Made by a program: the position numbers and the translations under genes. Source: Luidia sarsii (Eukaryota; Echinodermata; Asteroidea; Paxillosida; Luidiidae). From it: DNA of 64,000 nt. Location: the NCBI GenBank assembly GCA_949987565.1, contig OX465113.1, positions 10,278,024 to 10,342,023 of the forward strand. The letters are read 5' to 3'. This document shows positions 15,413 to 28,588 of the stretch, in pieces. The notes beneath the pieces are model-generated. The model saw nothing but the letters and a program-made list of their open reading frames with translations. It did not search any database and was not told the DNA's origin. Each line of letters begins with the position of its first letter. Position 1 is the stretch's first letter.

Positions 15413-15980
15413 GCACCTCCTCTCGACACGGCTTCAGATTCTGCACTTGTGTGTAAAAAAAACGAGACAGGACTGCCGTTACGGTCTGTTTTGATATGAA
15501 GGCCTAGCGTGCACTATAACAACTGGGGATGCTCGTGTTGAAGTAGCTTCAGCGATGGTCGAGTTCATTGGGAAAGCAGAGCGCGCGGTGAGTTGAAAGT
15601 GTTTTACCTGTACAGACTAAACCACAGTACTACACGCCCTGGGCTAAACGTGGAAGCCGGCCACCCTCTTATACGAGAGAGGAAAAGTGCGGTCGCTGCA
15701 CCTACAACGAGGTCGTGATAGATCATCACTTGCATCATTCGGCAAAAATAATCACCGATCAACATAAGCACGCACTGTGAAAAAAGCGAGTCAAAGGTTA
15801 CTGAGCGCAAAACATTCGCCTAACCCTATTGCCTAACATTAATTCTAGTTTTATTTGAAACATTTGGAGCTCCTGGTTGATTTCCACCAAGACTTTCCAA
15901 AAGATGGATTTTTATTGACAGATACTGTTACCGACGGATCGCGCGACCAAGGTTGCTCAAAATTTTGACAAAATTCTTTA

Positions 15981-16142
15981 CAGGTGATTTACAAAAATGT
16001 TGCAAACTGCTCACTGACTAAAATTACCAAAATGTAAATCTTAAAATTTAGTGGGCCTGACGTTTCGATCCTAGCAGGACCTTTCTCCAAGGAGAAAGGT
16101 CCTGCTAGGATCGAAACGTCAGGGCCACTAAATTTTAAAAAT
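15981..16142 (+). repeat. family A dispersed repeat with near-perfect hairpin
   Basis: Starts TGTTGCAAACTGCTCACTGA and ATTACCAAAATGTAAATC. From 16,043 to 16,138 it forms an almost perfect palindrome: the arm GGGCCTGACGTTTCGATCCT...CTTTCTCC meets its complement across two bases. This is one of the clearest full copies of the family. Confidence 0.92.
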
Positions 16143-19023
16143 TCTTTACAGTATAATTATCTGAATTTACCTTCAATGCTCCGCAGGGAAGTGCCAATAA
16201 AATCATATACACCTAATTACTCGTGCCGTGACCGAATGGTGTCAGACTAAATCTCGGACACTTACATGGAAGACACAAAATCCGATGAGTTCAAGTGTAA
16301 TTTACTAGTTTATCGTTCTGTAAAAGCGTACAGCTCTTGTCATTGTTCCCCGCGTCACGGTTGACGGAACACGGTATTATTATAATTCCGCCGCTTGTTT
16401 ATATAGCGCGGCCGCGTGCATGCACAGTTCGAGCCCGAAGAACCCAAAGGGCTTCGGTCGAAAACAGACAGAGCCAGCCAAGCAAGAGGACAGCATGCAC
16501 GCAGATCAATGTTTCTCGTCCTGAGGACAGCGGCGGGAATGATTAAACCTTGGCGCAGAAAGGGGCCGCATTATTGTTGGCGGTTTCAGTCGTGTCACTC
16601 CACACCCACACGCAAAATGTACCAGCATAGACTTGGATTGCTTGACCCCCAACCCTAGCTGGCCAAAGACCTTCATGTATTATAACCGGCGAACGTGTGT
16701 GATTTCCGAGGTGGCTATTGTACATCATACATGGTAGGTCTACAGGCCTATACACTACAGATCAAACTGGACACTCAAGTCATGATGAACTGGTTTCTCA
16801 ATTAAATATTAATTAGCAAATTAGGGCCTGACGTTTTGATGCCAGCAGGACCTCAGAGTCAATTATCAATTAGAATGTTATTAGAATATCAACTGAAATG
16901 TCAATCAGAATAGCAGCATCAAATGCGAAAAAAAGCGTGACAGCCTTATCACTACAACACGCAAACCGTAATATTATGGAAATGGGATATTGCTGCAAGC
17001 ATAGCATGGTGAAAACTAATTTCGTTCACCAATACAGCTCATAGGATAAGCACACAACTTAACATATGCATGTAATTATCTGCTGTGATGACGTCGCATG
17101 ACCGCATGCACCGATTATCACAGCAAATAAAAATGCTATAATAATCCCCAAAGCGTAACGTTCGGGCACGATCGAATTTATAAACTCCGATTTGGATGTC
17201 GTGTCGTGTCGTGTCGGAACGAGGCTCGTAACACAAGAGCAGGTTTGCAGTCTGTGCATGGTATCGTATGACCGCAGGAATTGCAATTAGCAGACCGTAC
17301 GGGGAGAACATGTCCAACGACAGTCATGGCTGTCAGAGATCCCCTTGGTCCAAATACACGCGCCATCCTCCATGCCTCTCGGTATTTTATTTCCTTTTTA
17401 AGAGGAGGCCGCCCGCATAATGCAACACATTGCTGTACCACATGTTGTAACTTACCCTCTCCGCAGCTGTACACGGGAGGAGGATGTCCGTGTGTGTGGG
17501 GGTGTGTGTGCGCGCGTGCAGCGGACACCGGGTTGGTGGTGTACACGCTAGGCACGGCGATAGGAGAAGGATGGGCGGGGACGGAATCTGGCTCTTCCGC
17601 CTGCCCGCCCGCTGCATACGGGCGAGGCCGCGGTGGCTCTACGGTCGGTCACTCCCTCGGACCGCTCTCCGTCGGCGCTGGATCCCGGGCAAATTCAGAG
17701 GGCAGACTTAAAGGCACATTGTGACCGAGCTGCATCCCACTCGGCTCGACGAAGGAGGACCATGCAATGCCATATACACACTGCCGTTGAAATGATGCTG
17801 ACTGTGAACTAGACCTAAAAAAAAAATGTTTTAAAGCATCTACACACGCTGAATGGGGAGACTGAAGGCAGGGCCTATGTGAATATACCGCACGAGATTT
17901 GTGCTTGGCGCTCGTCGGTCTCAGATATAGATGTCAGGCGCAATTATCCTCGCACCATCGCGACCGTGCAAAATGGTTGGACCTTTGTCCTTCAGCAACG
18001 ACAAATCGACGGCACACCGCGCCGCGTGATACACACGAACGGCAGAGAAAGGTGGCGTGGGCTCATCCGTCGCCTGTTCGTCCGACACGCTGCCCGCATG
18101 ACGGAAGAAGCTCGCTTTTATAATCCCGTGCGAGGTCGCGCAGTGTGTACACACACACACACAGACACTACAGCGTCTACCAAGCAGTGGATGTACTGTA
18201 CGTAGCTAGCTACGAGAATGCACGAGAGGGAGAGACGGAGAGGCGGAGAAAGGGAGGGAGAGGGAACTGGATCTCCACAGTGAGCGGCGACAGGAAGCGA
18301 GCGCGTATATTATAGCTCGTCACTGCAGATGAATTATTTACACGTCTGCCTCCGCATTTATAATGCGCAGATTATTGAAAGGCGGGTTCCCGCGTCAATT
18401 GAGCATTGTCGTCTGCGCGCAGGTGTGAACGCAGTCTTCTCCCGGCCGCTCGCTACTGTTGGCGCGGCGATGCTTAGCATAATACGCAGCGCACACACCG
18501 CGTCCAAGATGAGATGTATAGACCTATGCTTTTACTCATGCGCACTGAAGTATCTAGATTTCAAAAAAATCCAAGCGAGGTCTTCGGCATTCACTCCGTT
18601 ATCTGACAATGGGGATAAACTCTTGGGTGATGGATCCCGTTTAAGAGTACATTCTCGCTCATTTTTACCCCACCCATGACTTCATAATTATCTTTAAATC
18701 ATAATGATAATGATCAAGAAGTAATTCGTTTTATCTTGACAGCTTACAACAGGAAAAACCTTCTTTGAAGATCAGCGGAAGGAAGGACCTCTTAACCATC
18801 GCAGAATATCAAAGTAACGTCCACAGAATCTCGAATTAAATTTTGGGGATCTACTCATAAATTTGGGATTACTTGACCGCGCTGTATGCTAGTATCCTGC
18901 TCATACAAAATAAGTCTCCAGTTGTAAATTGGACAGCCGTTTGCAACTGCATATACTTCTGGCCTAAACGCAATTATTGATTTAGGGGCATATACATAAT
19001 AATTATGCCCGTAAAAATCAACT

Positions 19024-19135
19024 CTGCCTCTGAGAAAGGACCTGCTGGGATCGAAACGTCAGACCCTCCTTTTTTTTCAATTTGCATTTTGGTCATATTA
19101 GCCTAGTCAGTAAGCAGTTTGTAACATTTTTACAT
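19024..19135 (-). repeat. family A dispersed repeat, single-arm copy
   Basis: On the plus strand it reads CTGAGAAAGGACCTGCTGGG, ATCGAAACGTCAGACCC, then ATTTGCATTTTGGTCA and TCAGTAAGCAGTTTGTAAC. This is the complete 5' half of family A in reverse orientation, without the second arm. Confidence 0.85.
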
Positions 19136-21717
19136 AAAAATTACTCTAAAAATAAGCTCAATAAAAATGCAGTACATTTCCAGAAAGGAAACTGATAATA
19201 TTGTAATCCAACGGGTTACACCGTTCGGGTATTTTCTCCGTAGTATCGATTAAGCGAGTCTGAAATACTTGATTATCGGGTTCGAACAATCGATGATAAT
19301 GACTTGAGTTCGGTGAATAACCTATCGCATTGATTCCCAAATTAATTCCTATACCCTTGGGAGGGGTCCTCCGTCCCTTCGACAGCGCATGAAATTAATG
19401 TGAATGGGGGACTAATCCATAAAGTCGGCTGCATTCACCAAGGTCATCGGCACACGGAACACAATCTTTGATTTTTACCTGCATCAGAGATGAAACCGAG
19501 GCCGGACTAGCTTATGCCTCACTCGACGATGTATTATTCAAGGGAGAATGGATGCCGAAGGATCTTATTCATTTTTTTTCCCCGACGACGCGGCTCGGGT
19601 TCGGGGTTGGACTCGGGCATCATGTTCCTCATCCAACTGCAGACAAAACGATTAGGCCCTATAGTAGGGTGTTGGTGAGGTTTACCGGTACGTGTCGCAA
19701 TTGGCGTTGTCCATCAAAACGGAACATCTTATACTCAATGCTGCCGGCCAGAACCGCAATTTTAAGGCATTCACCTTTCGAAACGGTTGTCAGAGATCGT
19801 TGCCAAGCCGCAGCCTGAGCCTTAGCCGTGCTTTCGCAGGGGCTTCAGTTTTCTTTACTTATACATGCATGTACTTGCATGCGCAGCGCCCTCTGCCGGC
19901 TGTCCGAATGAGAAAAAGGCGCGAGCATTAAATTTTAAGTGCCATGTTTTCTAAATAAATTACTATAGTTGTCATGGTATCATAGGCCTACATTTCATCA
20001 GTTTTGTTTGCGATTCGCATGAGAAGGTAAAGCACAACAAGGTGACCCCCATCATTGTTATTATTATCAAACGCTGGTATGAGTCGTTTCTGAATATGCC
20101 ACTTCTGGTTCTGAATGGCACTCAACCAGAAGGAAGCGCATTATTTGTATTGCTGGCAACCGCCTCAGTGAAGGTCATAATGATTGACGTATAGACACTC
20201 TGCCTAGAACGGGTATTTCGGTAGCAGTTGCTTATACAAACATGATATTGTCTTGTGATAGCAGTTGGAATTAGAAAGAGGAAAACATAAACAAAACTCG
20301 GCGCCACAGGGAAAAGTCGAAATCATAAGCCGTTCATGTGACTACCACATTTCTAGGCCCTAACCATGTAGAGTTTAATTTCTACTTTCAAAAGTGATAA
20401 AAATGTTTTACTGGTCACGCTTGAATTTGGGTTACACAACCGCATATTTTGTTTAGCTTAGGGCCCACATACCAAGCCGAATAGTATAGTGATGCTGATA
20501 TATAGAGTTTATCACCACCAAGCTGTTTATTCATTTCCTCAGAAATGATAGGCCTAGACACTTACTCCTGCCAATACAAAAAATACGAACCATCCCCGAG
20601 AGGTGTCCGTCCCCGTGTATTTTGGCGGAGGAGCAGCTAGGTCTAGGATGTCCGTATTTTTTAAACCAGGCTATATCCCTTAGCGCAGAAACCAGAAAGT
20701 CAAAAATGGCTCTATTCCAGAAAACCAAGTTTGGCAGTAAAACTAAAAGTCTATTCTGACTTATGTGTGTCATAACACGGATCCCGTATAGGTCACGCAT
20801 GGGCCTGACTTTATATATATAGGCCTAGACTAGTAGTAAGTAGTTTCAAATCTTGGTTTATTTCGGGCCTATGTAGGCCCTATGTGGAGCTAAATTTATA
20901 TTAGGCCTCTACTCCCTCTAGTCTAGGCTACATAAAAAAATTCTCGCCACATATACCTTTCTGTTCTTGTTCATGGGCGATTTTTGAGTTGCTCCTAGCT
21001 GTATCCCCGGCCCGACAACTTGTGTCAAAACAAGACACACGGGAGTTCACGCATAATTGTCAATATTGCTGCCACAATTATTCAGCCCGCAGACGACACC
21101 GTGAAAAGTTCAACGACAGGCGCCATCTTGGAATCACACGGGAGTTTAGCCTCCATACTTTCCATCCGCCGTCTCTCCCAGACTCCTGGATAATGTGCGC
21201 CTACAGAACTGTTCGTTTTCCCACCTCGGTAGGTGAGAAAGCATTCATACGGACAGAATTACCTTCGGGCCGGCTTCTGAGGCCGAAAACTACCAGCCAA
21301 AACGTGAATAATTACCCCGCTCAAATGGTCCCGTACCGTACGTAGGCTACACATGCAGACGACAACTTCACGTGCACGTCTGCCCATAGCAACCGTTTGC
21401 ATTTTAAACAGGGTAGTTGGTGTCAAGGCGAGAAAAACAATACGCGTGCATTTTGAGTCAGTGAGTGCAGAATGCATTTTTTAGAGCGTGAACAATTTTT
21501 GATTGCGCCAAAATGGGTCAGACAGGGTGCGGGCAGATTTGTTTGAAGGTCGGGATGCGGGTCTGTGTGACATACGTGGTCAGATCGATTAGGCCTTATC
21601 GATTGGAGAAGGTGAATGGTTTATATGCACAATATTATAAACGGCATAATTATTATCTCCTAACATTTCAATTTCCAAAGATGAATTTTCATTCAAAAAA
21701 GGGAAAATGAAATCTGA

Positions 21718-21775
21718 TTTAGTAAGATCGCTGGTACGTTCAGAAGAGGTATCGGGTTCAATTCCCGGCCCAGTC
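21718..21775 (+). repeat. tRNA-derived SINE fragment
   Basis: GATCGCTGGTACGTTCAGAA and GGGTTCAATTCCCGGCCCAG keep the B box of a tRNA-type promoter and the same downstream CCCAGTC as the fuller copies at 30,150-30,300 and 35,100-35,230. The A-box region is lost. Confidence 0.6.
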
Positions 21776-22276
21776 TATTTTTTTCTTAGTATTCTTTGAA
21801 ATTGTTCTAAAGTTTATTTTAAATGCTTGACATTTCGATCATTGCGGGACCTAGCGTATATATAAAAGACTTTTCCGCCTTGAATTGAGTACCTCAGTTC
21901 AGAAAAAGTCAAATCTCATGTTTTCTGTGACTAAATCTGCCGATATAACCTTACACAGTTCTCCTTCTTAGTACACACTGATTATATATTTTCTCTGGAC
22001 CAAAAAAAAAGTGACAAATAGTTCGGCGGAAATCAGACAGGGCCTTGTGGGAAATGAATATGTTCACTGCATACTTTGATATCCGACCATCGTTATAAAT
22101 AAAACCTATCATTGTTGTTATTAATGGATCTGTTCAACTTCCTGTCGTTCTTGTAAGACCGTACTTTTTATACCTTACTATCTAATTCTGCTCCCATTCA
22201 ATGTTTGATTTTGAGCAACACAAATCAACAGTTATAGGCTGTAATAAAAGACAAACATTATAACCATCGAGGATAG

Positions 22277-22645
22277 ACTATGAACATCTAAGCCGTGAAA
22301 ATGGGGTGAAAATGTCATTTAGCCGTGAAAAGAAAATTCACCGTGTTGTCACCCCTATTTCATGACACACAGTTAGCCAAGTCATTTTCACGGTGTTTTC
22401 ACCAGTGGTCTCCAGGGCCACATTCCTGGTGAATTAGCCATCCCTCAAGGCTGGAGCTTGCCACCCTCGATATTCACGTTTTTTTCATGTTCTCTTAAGT
22501 GACCTGAAGATGTCCTTATCAGGTCAGAGAGGCGATTATTTTCACGGTGAATTCTCTGTAAAATGCGCCGTGAAATCACAGTGACTTTTTAGTTTCACGG
22601 CGAAATGTCATTTTCGCCCCTTTTCACGGTTTAGATGTTCATAGT
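22277..22645. mobile_element. foldback/MITE with 5-bp target-site duplication
   Basis: 369-bp element with ends ACTATGAACATCTAA and TTAGATGTTCATAGT. It is flanked by the direct repeat GATAG (22,272-22,276 and 22,646-22,650). CCGTGAAA / TTTCACGG motifs recur throughout both arms, so the element is inverted-repeat over most of its length. No coding capacity. Confidence 0.8.
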
Positions 22646-22679
22646 GATAGTTGGAATCCAGCAGTCTCCTGACGACGGG

Positions 22680-22783
22680 CGGAGTATACACACTGTCCCG
22701 AAAAGGTTGAGTTACCGGCTCTCTTCATAGCCACACTCCGTCTCAAAACAGATGTGTGTACATGGTGACGGCAAACCTTCCCA
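22680..22783 (+). repeat. family B dispersed repeat
   Basis: Blocks GAGTATACACACTGTCCCGA, TTGAGTTACCGGCTC, CACTCCGTCTC and ACATGGTGACGGCAAACCTT match 62,491-62,588 and 63,346-63,533 in order. Only the right-hand portion of the element is present. Confidence 0.75.
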
Positions 22784-24729
22784 CTAATAGATTGGTACTC
22801 CCACCATGCAATCCTTCAAATCTTATCTGGGCAAGGATAGCGAACGAGGGGGGGGGGATGGATGCATATTGAAAAGTCCCATTCACCGGAAGGTGTCAAT
22901 ACTTCATTTCAAAAGCCATTATACTATCTGCGCTGATTATAAGGCTACCGGAGAAACAAACCGTGCCTTTCCCTTGAAGTCCAATGCAGGCTGTGAATAT
23001 TTGAAAGATTTCTTGGAGAGAAACCAGCTGACTATAGTAGTTTCCACTTTCCAGGGAGAGCTGAGCACGCGGGAGGCCTGTGAAAAATTTAAAGCCCTAA
23101 TGACGCCGGAACCGACAATGAAACATTGATGATAGGCCTGCGTTTAACGACGATTTCCCGGAATCATTAGGAGGCGTAATCAGAAGCTCTCACGTAAGCA
23201 GTGCGTGGGCTGTGCGCTAGCCTTGTCTCATTATAACAGTTTCCGGAGTTCTCGCTATGCTTTTTCAGTGTTAGAGTGAACTTTCTGGGTTCAGTGTGCC
23301 AACTGGTCTCAGTTGACTGGTTACAAGGAGGAAAAAATTGTACCCCCCCCCCACCCAAAAAAAAACCACACCCAACAACAACACCAAAACCAAAATTGAA
23401 ACACCATGTAGACAACAGAGACCGAGATAGAGGCAGAGACAGAGATGATGACAACAAGGACAGAGGTACAGGCAGCCTATAGGCCTACACTCTATGGGGT
23501 AAGTCATCTCTTTCGAGAATGGGGGCGGTTCGGAGAAGAGATGGTAATTCGACGTTTCGGACATTGGATGACGGCTTTGCCCGCCAATAGCTCCATTCCT
23601 GCCGTCCATTTTGAAGTAAGATATATCACTTTAATGCACTTTTTAGGCTACAGCTTTTGGATGGATATTCTGTTTTCAACCAAACGGGCCCTGTACTTCT
23701 ACCCATCCAAAATCAGTATAAATAATACACTGGTCCATGGTGATTGGCTATACAAGCCGCTTGTTATATAGCGACTTCCATAATACTCATGTGTCCAAGA
23801 CATTCAGAAACAGCCTCAGCTGTCTTCGGAAGTTGAGGGAGCTCCCTCGAGTTCTGGATGCCCGGCCGGACGGAGCGGAAGACGCTTATACAAATGCCAA
23901 ACCTACCTCGGCGATCTTCGGCCGCTCGGCGATTACACGAGGGGGGGGGGAATCCCGAGCGACCGAACCGCTGTGCCGGTTGGTGTATAGGGGTCTTCCG
24001 GCCCTCTCGGCGTGAGCCTAGCCATACGCAGCGTACCGCAAGTGGGTGTATTATAGCGGTATATACAGTACACTCGGATGCAATTACCAGCGCTCCCACT
24101 GTGTATTCCCATTGCATCTAAGGATAAACCCACGCACAGGAAACAGTCAGACTTCCAGGCTAGTAGCGTCTCAGGATGCCACTCCTCTTGGGGAGAGAAA
24201 GTGAAAAGTTACAATGCTATGATATATAGGCCTATAGGTATAGGCCTACTATTTTCCTTGATACTGTACTGACGGGATTTGCTAGAACGGCCTGCCAGTG
24301 CAGCAAGCTGTGCACGCAAGTATTAGAATGACCCTCGGCTGTGGACGGTGGCCCACTGTGACCAATGCGTCACACTTTGGTCACCTTTCACGGCATCACT
24401 TCCTCTTGCTTCCAAAGCGAACTTAGAGTGAGAACTGAGAGGTAGCATTTCAAAAGGGTGGAAAATGCATCATTCGAGAGGAGAGGATGATGTATAGGCC
24501 TACTATATCGAAAGGAAAATGGAGGAGCGTTCGGGAGAGACTTTTTTTTAATTTATTTGGTGGTTGGATGCGCGGCGGGCAATTTCCTGGCCGTGTTTTG
24601 ACGATAAACACGGCGGGCTGGTTGGATTGGGCACGGTGGAGTGGTATACTGGGACGTAGCCTGTGACATACAACTACGGAGAGCACGTATGTTTACCTTG
24701 GTGTACGTCCTCGGGGTGGCCTACCCCGT
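22784..24729. other. intergenic stretch without a supported gene
   Basis: A 107-codon frame at 22,806-23,129 is unremarkable and has no family resemblance. A C-run followed by an A-run at 23,341-23,367 and GA-rich sequence near 23,420-23,465 are low complexity. Nothing else is recognisable apart from the reverse family B piece at 23,495-23,575. Confidence 0.5.
23495..23575 (-). repeat. family B dispersed repeat, diverged, reverse
   Basis: Read on the minus strand, the order CCGAAACGTCGAATTACCAT, CTCTTCTCCGAACC, AAAGAGATGACTTA matches the central part of the family B copy at 63,440-63,510 (CCGAAATGTTGAGTTACC...AAGAGATGATTTA). Confidence 0.6.
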
Positions 24730-25282
24730 GTTCCTCCCTCCCTCCCTCCCTCCCATTCTTCGATCCTCGCTCTCTTTGTCTCTCTCTCTCTGTGTCCGTC
24801 TCTCACTGTCTCCCTCTCTCTGTACGTGTTTCTGTTTCCCCCAGATTTCCCTCTCTTTTACGTAACTGCCCCTCTCCCCTCCAGGCTCTTCCTAACTCAG
24901 TCTCTTGCTCCTTTGTATTTCGCTTCCCCCCCCTCTCCCTCTCTCTCTCTCCCCCTCTCCCTCTCTCTTCACCTCCATCTCTCTCCGATCATGCTCCGAT
25001 CTCCCTCTCTCTTCACCTCCCCTCTCTCGAGCCCTCTCTCTCTCCTATCTCTCTCTCTTTCTTTCTCTCTCTCTCCCTGTCTCCCCCCCCCCTCTCTCTC
25101 TCTCTCTCTCTCCCTCTCTCTCTCTCCCTCCGTCACTCCTTCTATCTCGCCCCCTCTCCCTCCCTTTCTCTCCCTCCAGCTCCCTCTCGCTTCCTCCCTT
25201 CCCCTCTCTCGAGCCCTCTCTCTCCCATCTCTCTTTCTTTCTCTCTCTCCCTCCCTCTCCCTCTCTCTCTCTCTCCCTCCGT

Positions 25283-25313
<31 letters not shown>

Positions 25314-25440
25314 CCTCCGTCCCTCCCTCTCTCTCTCTCCGCCCCTCCCTCCCTCCCTTTCCCTCCCTCCCTCTCCCTTCCTCTCCCTCTCGCTTCCTCA
25401 CTCCCCCTCTCCACCCCCCTCTCTCTCTCCCTTCCTCCTT
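24730..25440 (+). repeat. CT/CCCT polypyrimidine array, about 0.7 kb
   Basis: Strongly strand-asymmetric CTCTCT and CCCTCC sequence with repeated CTCTCTCGAGCCCTCTCTCT and CTCCCTCCGTCCCTCCC blocks. The plus frames of 180-310 codons and the Arg/Glu/Gly-rich minus frames are periodicity artefacts. Confidence 0.95.
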
Positions 25441-26288
25441 GTTTTTCAATTAAAATGCCTCAAAACGCAGCCTTGCGCTATACAGTATCGAGACAAATAT
25501 TCCATTCTGATTATCAAAACGCTCCTAGACGTGACCCAACACGTACGTGCATCACTCCGCTTCGACTTCTGACGAGAACAACAAAATAAATGTGTCCTCT
25601 TAAAAACAGTCGTTTGTTGCTTTCGGGAACGCTATAAAGCCGGCTTGTGGTGATGAGGGGGTGGACGTACAGTGACGGCATTGCGGTCATTTTGACTCGG
25701 GAAACTCATCACTTCTCCAAGGACGAACTATCGGCGCTGTTATGCCCACTCTTCAATAATGCAATTCTGCTTTGCACACGTCACAAACAATCCGTCTGTC
25801 TGTGTGCCCTCACAATTCTACAAGATTCCCGTCCGTGTTTTGATTCGGTGGCTTTTGATTAAAGAATAACCGACTCAGAGCTTTGAGAATCATATACTCC
25901 CCTGGGGGAACGAGTGAAATTGTATGGAAATTAAAGGATTCGGGGACTGTTCTATACCGATGCTCCGTTGATGAAAGTCTGAGATAATCTACATCTTCAG
26001 GTCACCGTTAGAGCCTGCGACTTAATTGCCCCTTTGATAAGGAATTATACAAGGCTAGGAGATCGGTCATGTATAGTTTCTTGCATTTTCCCAGATCCTG
26101 TAAGTCAAACGTCAATTCCTGCCGAGGTCACACTTGTTAGCGCTGGTTCACGCGACTACCCAAGGAGTCCACTCGTTCGGGCTGTGGGCGCAGTGCATGT
26201 AAACGCTCCATGTTTTCATCATGACTTCACCGAAAAAAAAGGACTGGCTCCTTTGCTGCTTTGAATTTAAAAACTGAAAGTCCGAGCC
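25441..26288. other. non-coding spacer, nothing recognised
   Basis: No exon, RNA gene or clear repeat was found between the CT array and the 21-bp minisatellite. Frames here are at most 76 codons. Confidence 0.5.
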
Positions 26289-28144
26289 TGAGACCAAAAC
26301 CTCTATGCCCAAGAACAAGACCTCTATGCCCAAGAACAAGACCTCTAAGCACAAGAACAAGACCTCTATGCCCAAGAACAAGACCTCTATGCCCAAGAAC
26401 AAGACCTGTATGCCCAAGAACAAGACCTGTATGCCCAAGAACAAGCCCTATATGCCCAAGAACAAGACCTGTATGCCCAAGAACAAGCCTATTATGCCCA
26501 AGAACAAGACCTGTATGCCCAAGAACAAGACCTATATGCCCAAGAACAAAACCTCTATGCCCAAGAACAAGACCTATATGCCCAAGAACAAGACCTATAT
26601 GCCCAAGAACAAGACCTCTATGCCCAAGAACAAGAGCTCTATGCCCGAGAACCAGACCTCTATGCCCAAGAACAAGACCTATATGCCCAAGAACAAGACC
26701 TATATGCCCAAGAACAAGACCTCTATGCCCAAGAACAAGACCTATATGCCCAAGAACAAGACCTCTATGCCCAAAAACAAGACCTCTATGCCCAAGAACA
26801 AGACCTCTATGCCCAAGAACAAAACCTCTATGCCCAAGAACAAGACCTCTATGCCCAAGAACAAGACCTATATGCCCAAGAACAAGACCTATATGACCAA
26901 GAACAAGACCTCTATGCCCAAGAACAAGACCTCTATGCCCGAGAACAAGACCTCTATGCCCAAAAACAAGACCTATATGCCCGAGAAAACCTCTATGCCC
27001 AAGAACAAGACCTCTATGCCCAAGAACAAGACCTCTATGCCCAAGAACAAGACCTCTATGCCCAAGAACAAGACCTATATGCCCAAGAACAAGACCTATA
27101 TGCCCAAGAACAAGACCTCTATGCCCAAGAACAAGACCTCTATGCCCAAGAACAAGACCTCTAAGCACAAGAACAAAACCTCTATGCCCAAGAACAAGAC
27201 CTATATGCCCAAGAACAAGACCTCTATGCCCAAGAACAAGACCTCTATGCCCAAGAACAAGACCTCTATGCCCAAGAACAAGACCTATATGCCCAAGAAC
27301 AAGACCTCTATGCCCAAGAACAAGACCTCTATGCCCAAGAACAAGACCTCTAAGCACAAGAACAAGACCTCTATGCCCAAGAACAAGACCTATATGCCCA
27401 AGAACAAGACCTATATGCCCAAGAACAAGACCTCTATGCCCAAGAACAAGACCTATATGCCCAAGAACAAGACGTGAATGCCCAAGAACAAGACCTATAT
27501 GCCCAAGAACAAGACCTCTATGCCCAAGAACAAGACCTACATGCCCGAGAACAAGACCTCTATGCCCAAGAACAAGACCTCTATGCCCAAGAACAAGACT
27601 TCTATGACAAAGAACAAGACCTATATGCCCAAGAACAAGACCTGTATGCCCAAGAACAAGACCTATATGCCCAAGAACAAGACCTATATGCCCAAGAACA
27701 AGACCTACATGCCCAAGAACAAGACCTCTATGCCCAAGAACAAGACCTCTATGCCCAAGAACAAGACCTCTATGCCCAAGAACAAGACTTCTATGACAAA
27801 GAACAAGACCTCTATGCCCAAGAACAAGACTTCTATGACAAAGAACAAGACCTATATGCCCAAGAACAAGACTTCTATGACAAAGAACAAGACCTCTATG
27901 CCCAAGAACAAGACCTACATGCCCGAGAACAAGACCTCTATGCCCGAGAACAAGACTTCTATGCCAAAGAACAAGACCTATATGCCCGAGAACAAGACCT
28001 CTATGCCCGAGAACAAGACCTATATGCCCAAGAACAAGACTTCTATGACAAAGAACAAGACCTCTATGCCCAAGAACAAGACCTCTATGCCCGAGAACAA
28101 GACCTATATGCCCAAGAACAAGACTTCTATGACAAAGAACAAGA
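26289..28144 (+). repeat. 21-bp minisatellite, about 88 copies
   Basis: Tandem units of ATGCCCAAGAACAAGACCTC plus one T. The third base from the unit end varies C/A/G, and there are CGA-for-CAA and TTCTATGACAAAG variants that cluster in the right third (27,590-28,144). Because 21 is a multiple of three, several frames stay open: plus frames repeating MPKNKTS (26,305-27,477; ends at TGA) and DLYAQEQ (from a GTG at 27,474 to 28,403), and a minus frame repeating LVLGHRG. The DLYAQEQ frame is closed by TAA in three TAAGCACAAG units (near 26,347, 27,162 and 27,352), so no plus frame spans the array. I call it a repeat, with translation possible but unproven. Confidence 0.93.
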
Positions 28145-28493
28145 TCACTGGTTCTTGATCGGCGAAATGTCCAGGGCTCAGGTTCATTGTTCGAGGACTT
28201 CTCATTTCAAAGAAATAAAACAAAAGCTGACAGGGAACTTTAGAAAAAAATTAAAAATTACCGAAAGGAAGAAACAAAAAGCTTCAATTGAATGGAATAT
28301 AATTTTCAGCACTGAAATTGCAAAAACATATACAGCAACATGCTGGTTATGTACAACACACAGTACACTTATTTACATCATCAAACGGTCTCAACTTCTT
28401 TAAAAAGTAGGAAAGTACCTGACATTGTTTGCCCCCTGAACAGGCATAAAGTCCCTAAGAAATTTAAAGTAGAAAGTCTGGAAAGTCACAAGG

Positions 28494-28538
28494 GTCTCAC
28501 GTTTCAATCCTTGCAGGACCGTTTCTCAAGGCAGAATG
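28494..28538 (+). repeat. family A repeat fragment
   Basis: GGGTCTCACGTTTCAATCCT and TGCAGGACCGTTTCTCAAGG are the left hairpin arm of family A. Neither the 5' block nor the second arm remains. Confidence 0.6.
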
Positions 28539-28588
28539 ACGGAGGCTAAAAACAGTTGAGCAGTCATCATTCGGATGTAACTGTGGAA

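Larger units (their letters stand above)
16143..22276. other. intergenic stretch without a supported gene
   Basis: No exon could be supported. It holds a small family A fragment at 16,820-16,858, a GT-rich run near 17,485-17,520, a short (AC)n near 18,145-18,170, the reverse family A copy at 19,024-19,135 and a SINE-like piece at 21,718-21,775. A GCGCCATCTTGG motif near 21,120 resembles a YY1 site, but no first exon is evident beside it. Confidence 0.5.

Noticed and set aside
24663..25589. 308-codon plus frame and Arg/Glu/Gly-rich minus frames
   Set aside because: Periodicity of the CT/CCCT array; no non-repetitive domain and no splice context.
26227..27357. 376-codon minus-strand LVLGHRG repeat protein
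   Set aside because: Mirror of the 21-bp minisatellite. A 21-bp period keeps any stop-free frame open, and no independent evidence favours this strand.
26289..28144. CRISPR-like array
   Set aside because: Units are contiguous with no spacers, and the sequence context is eukaryotic.
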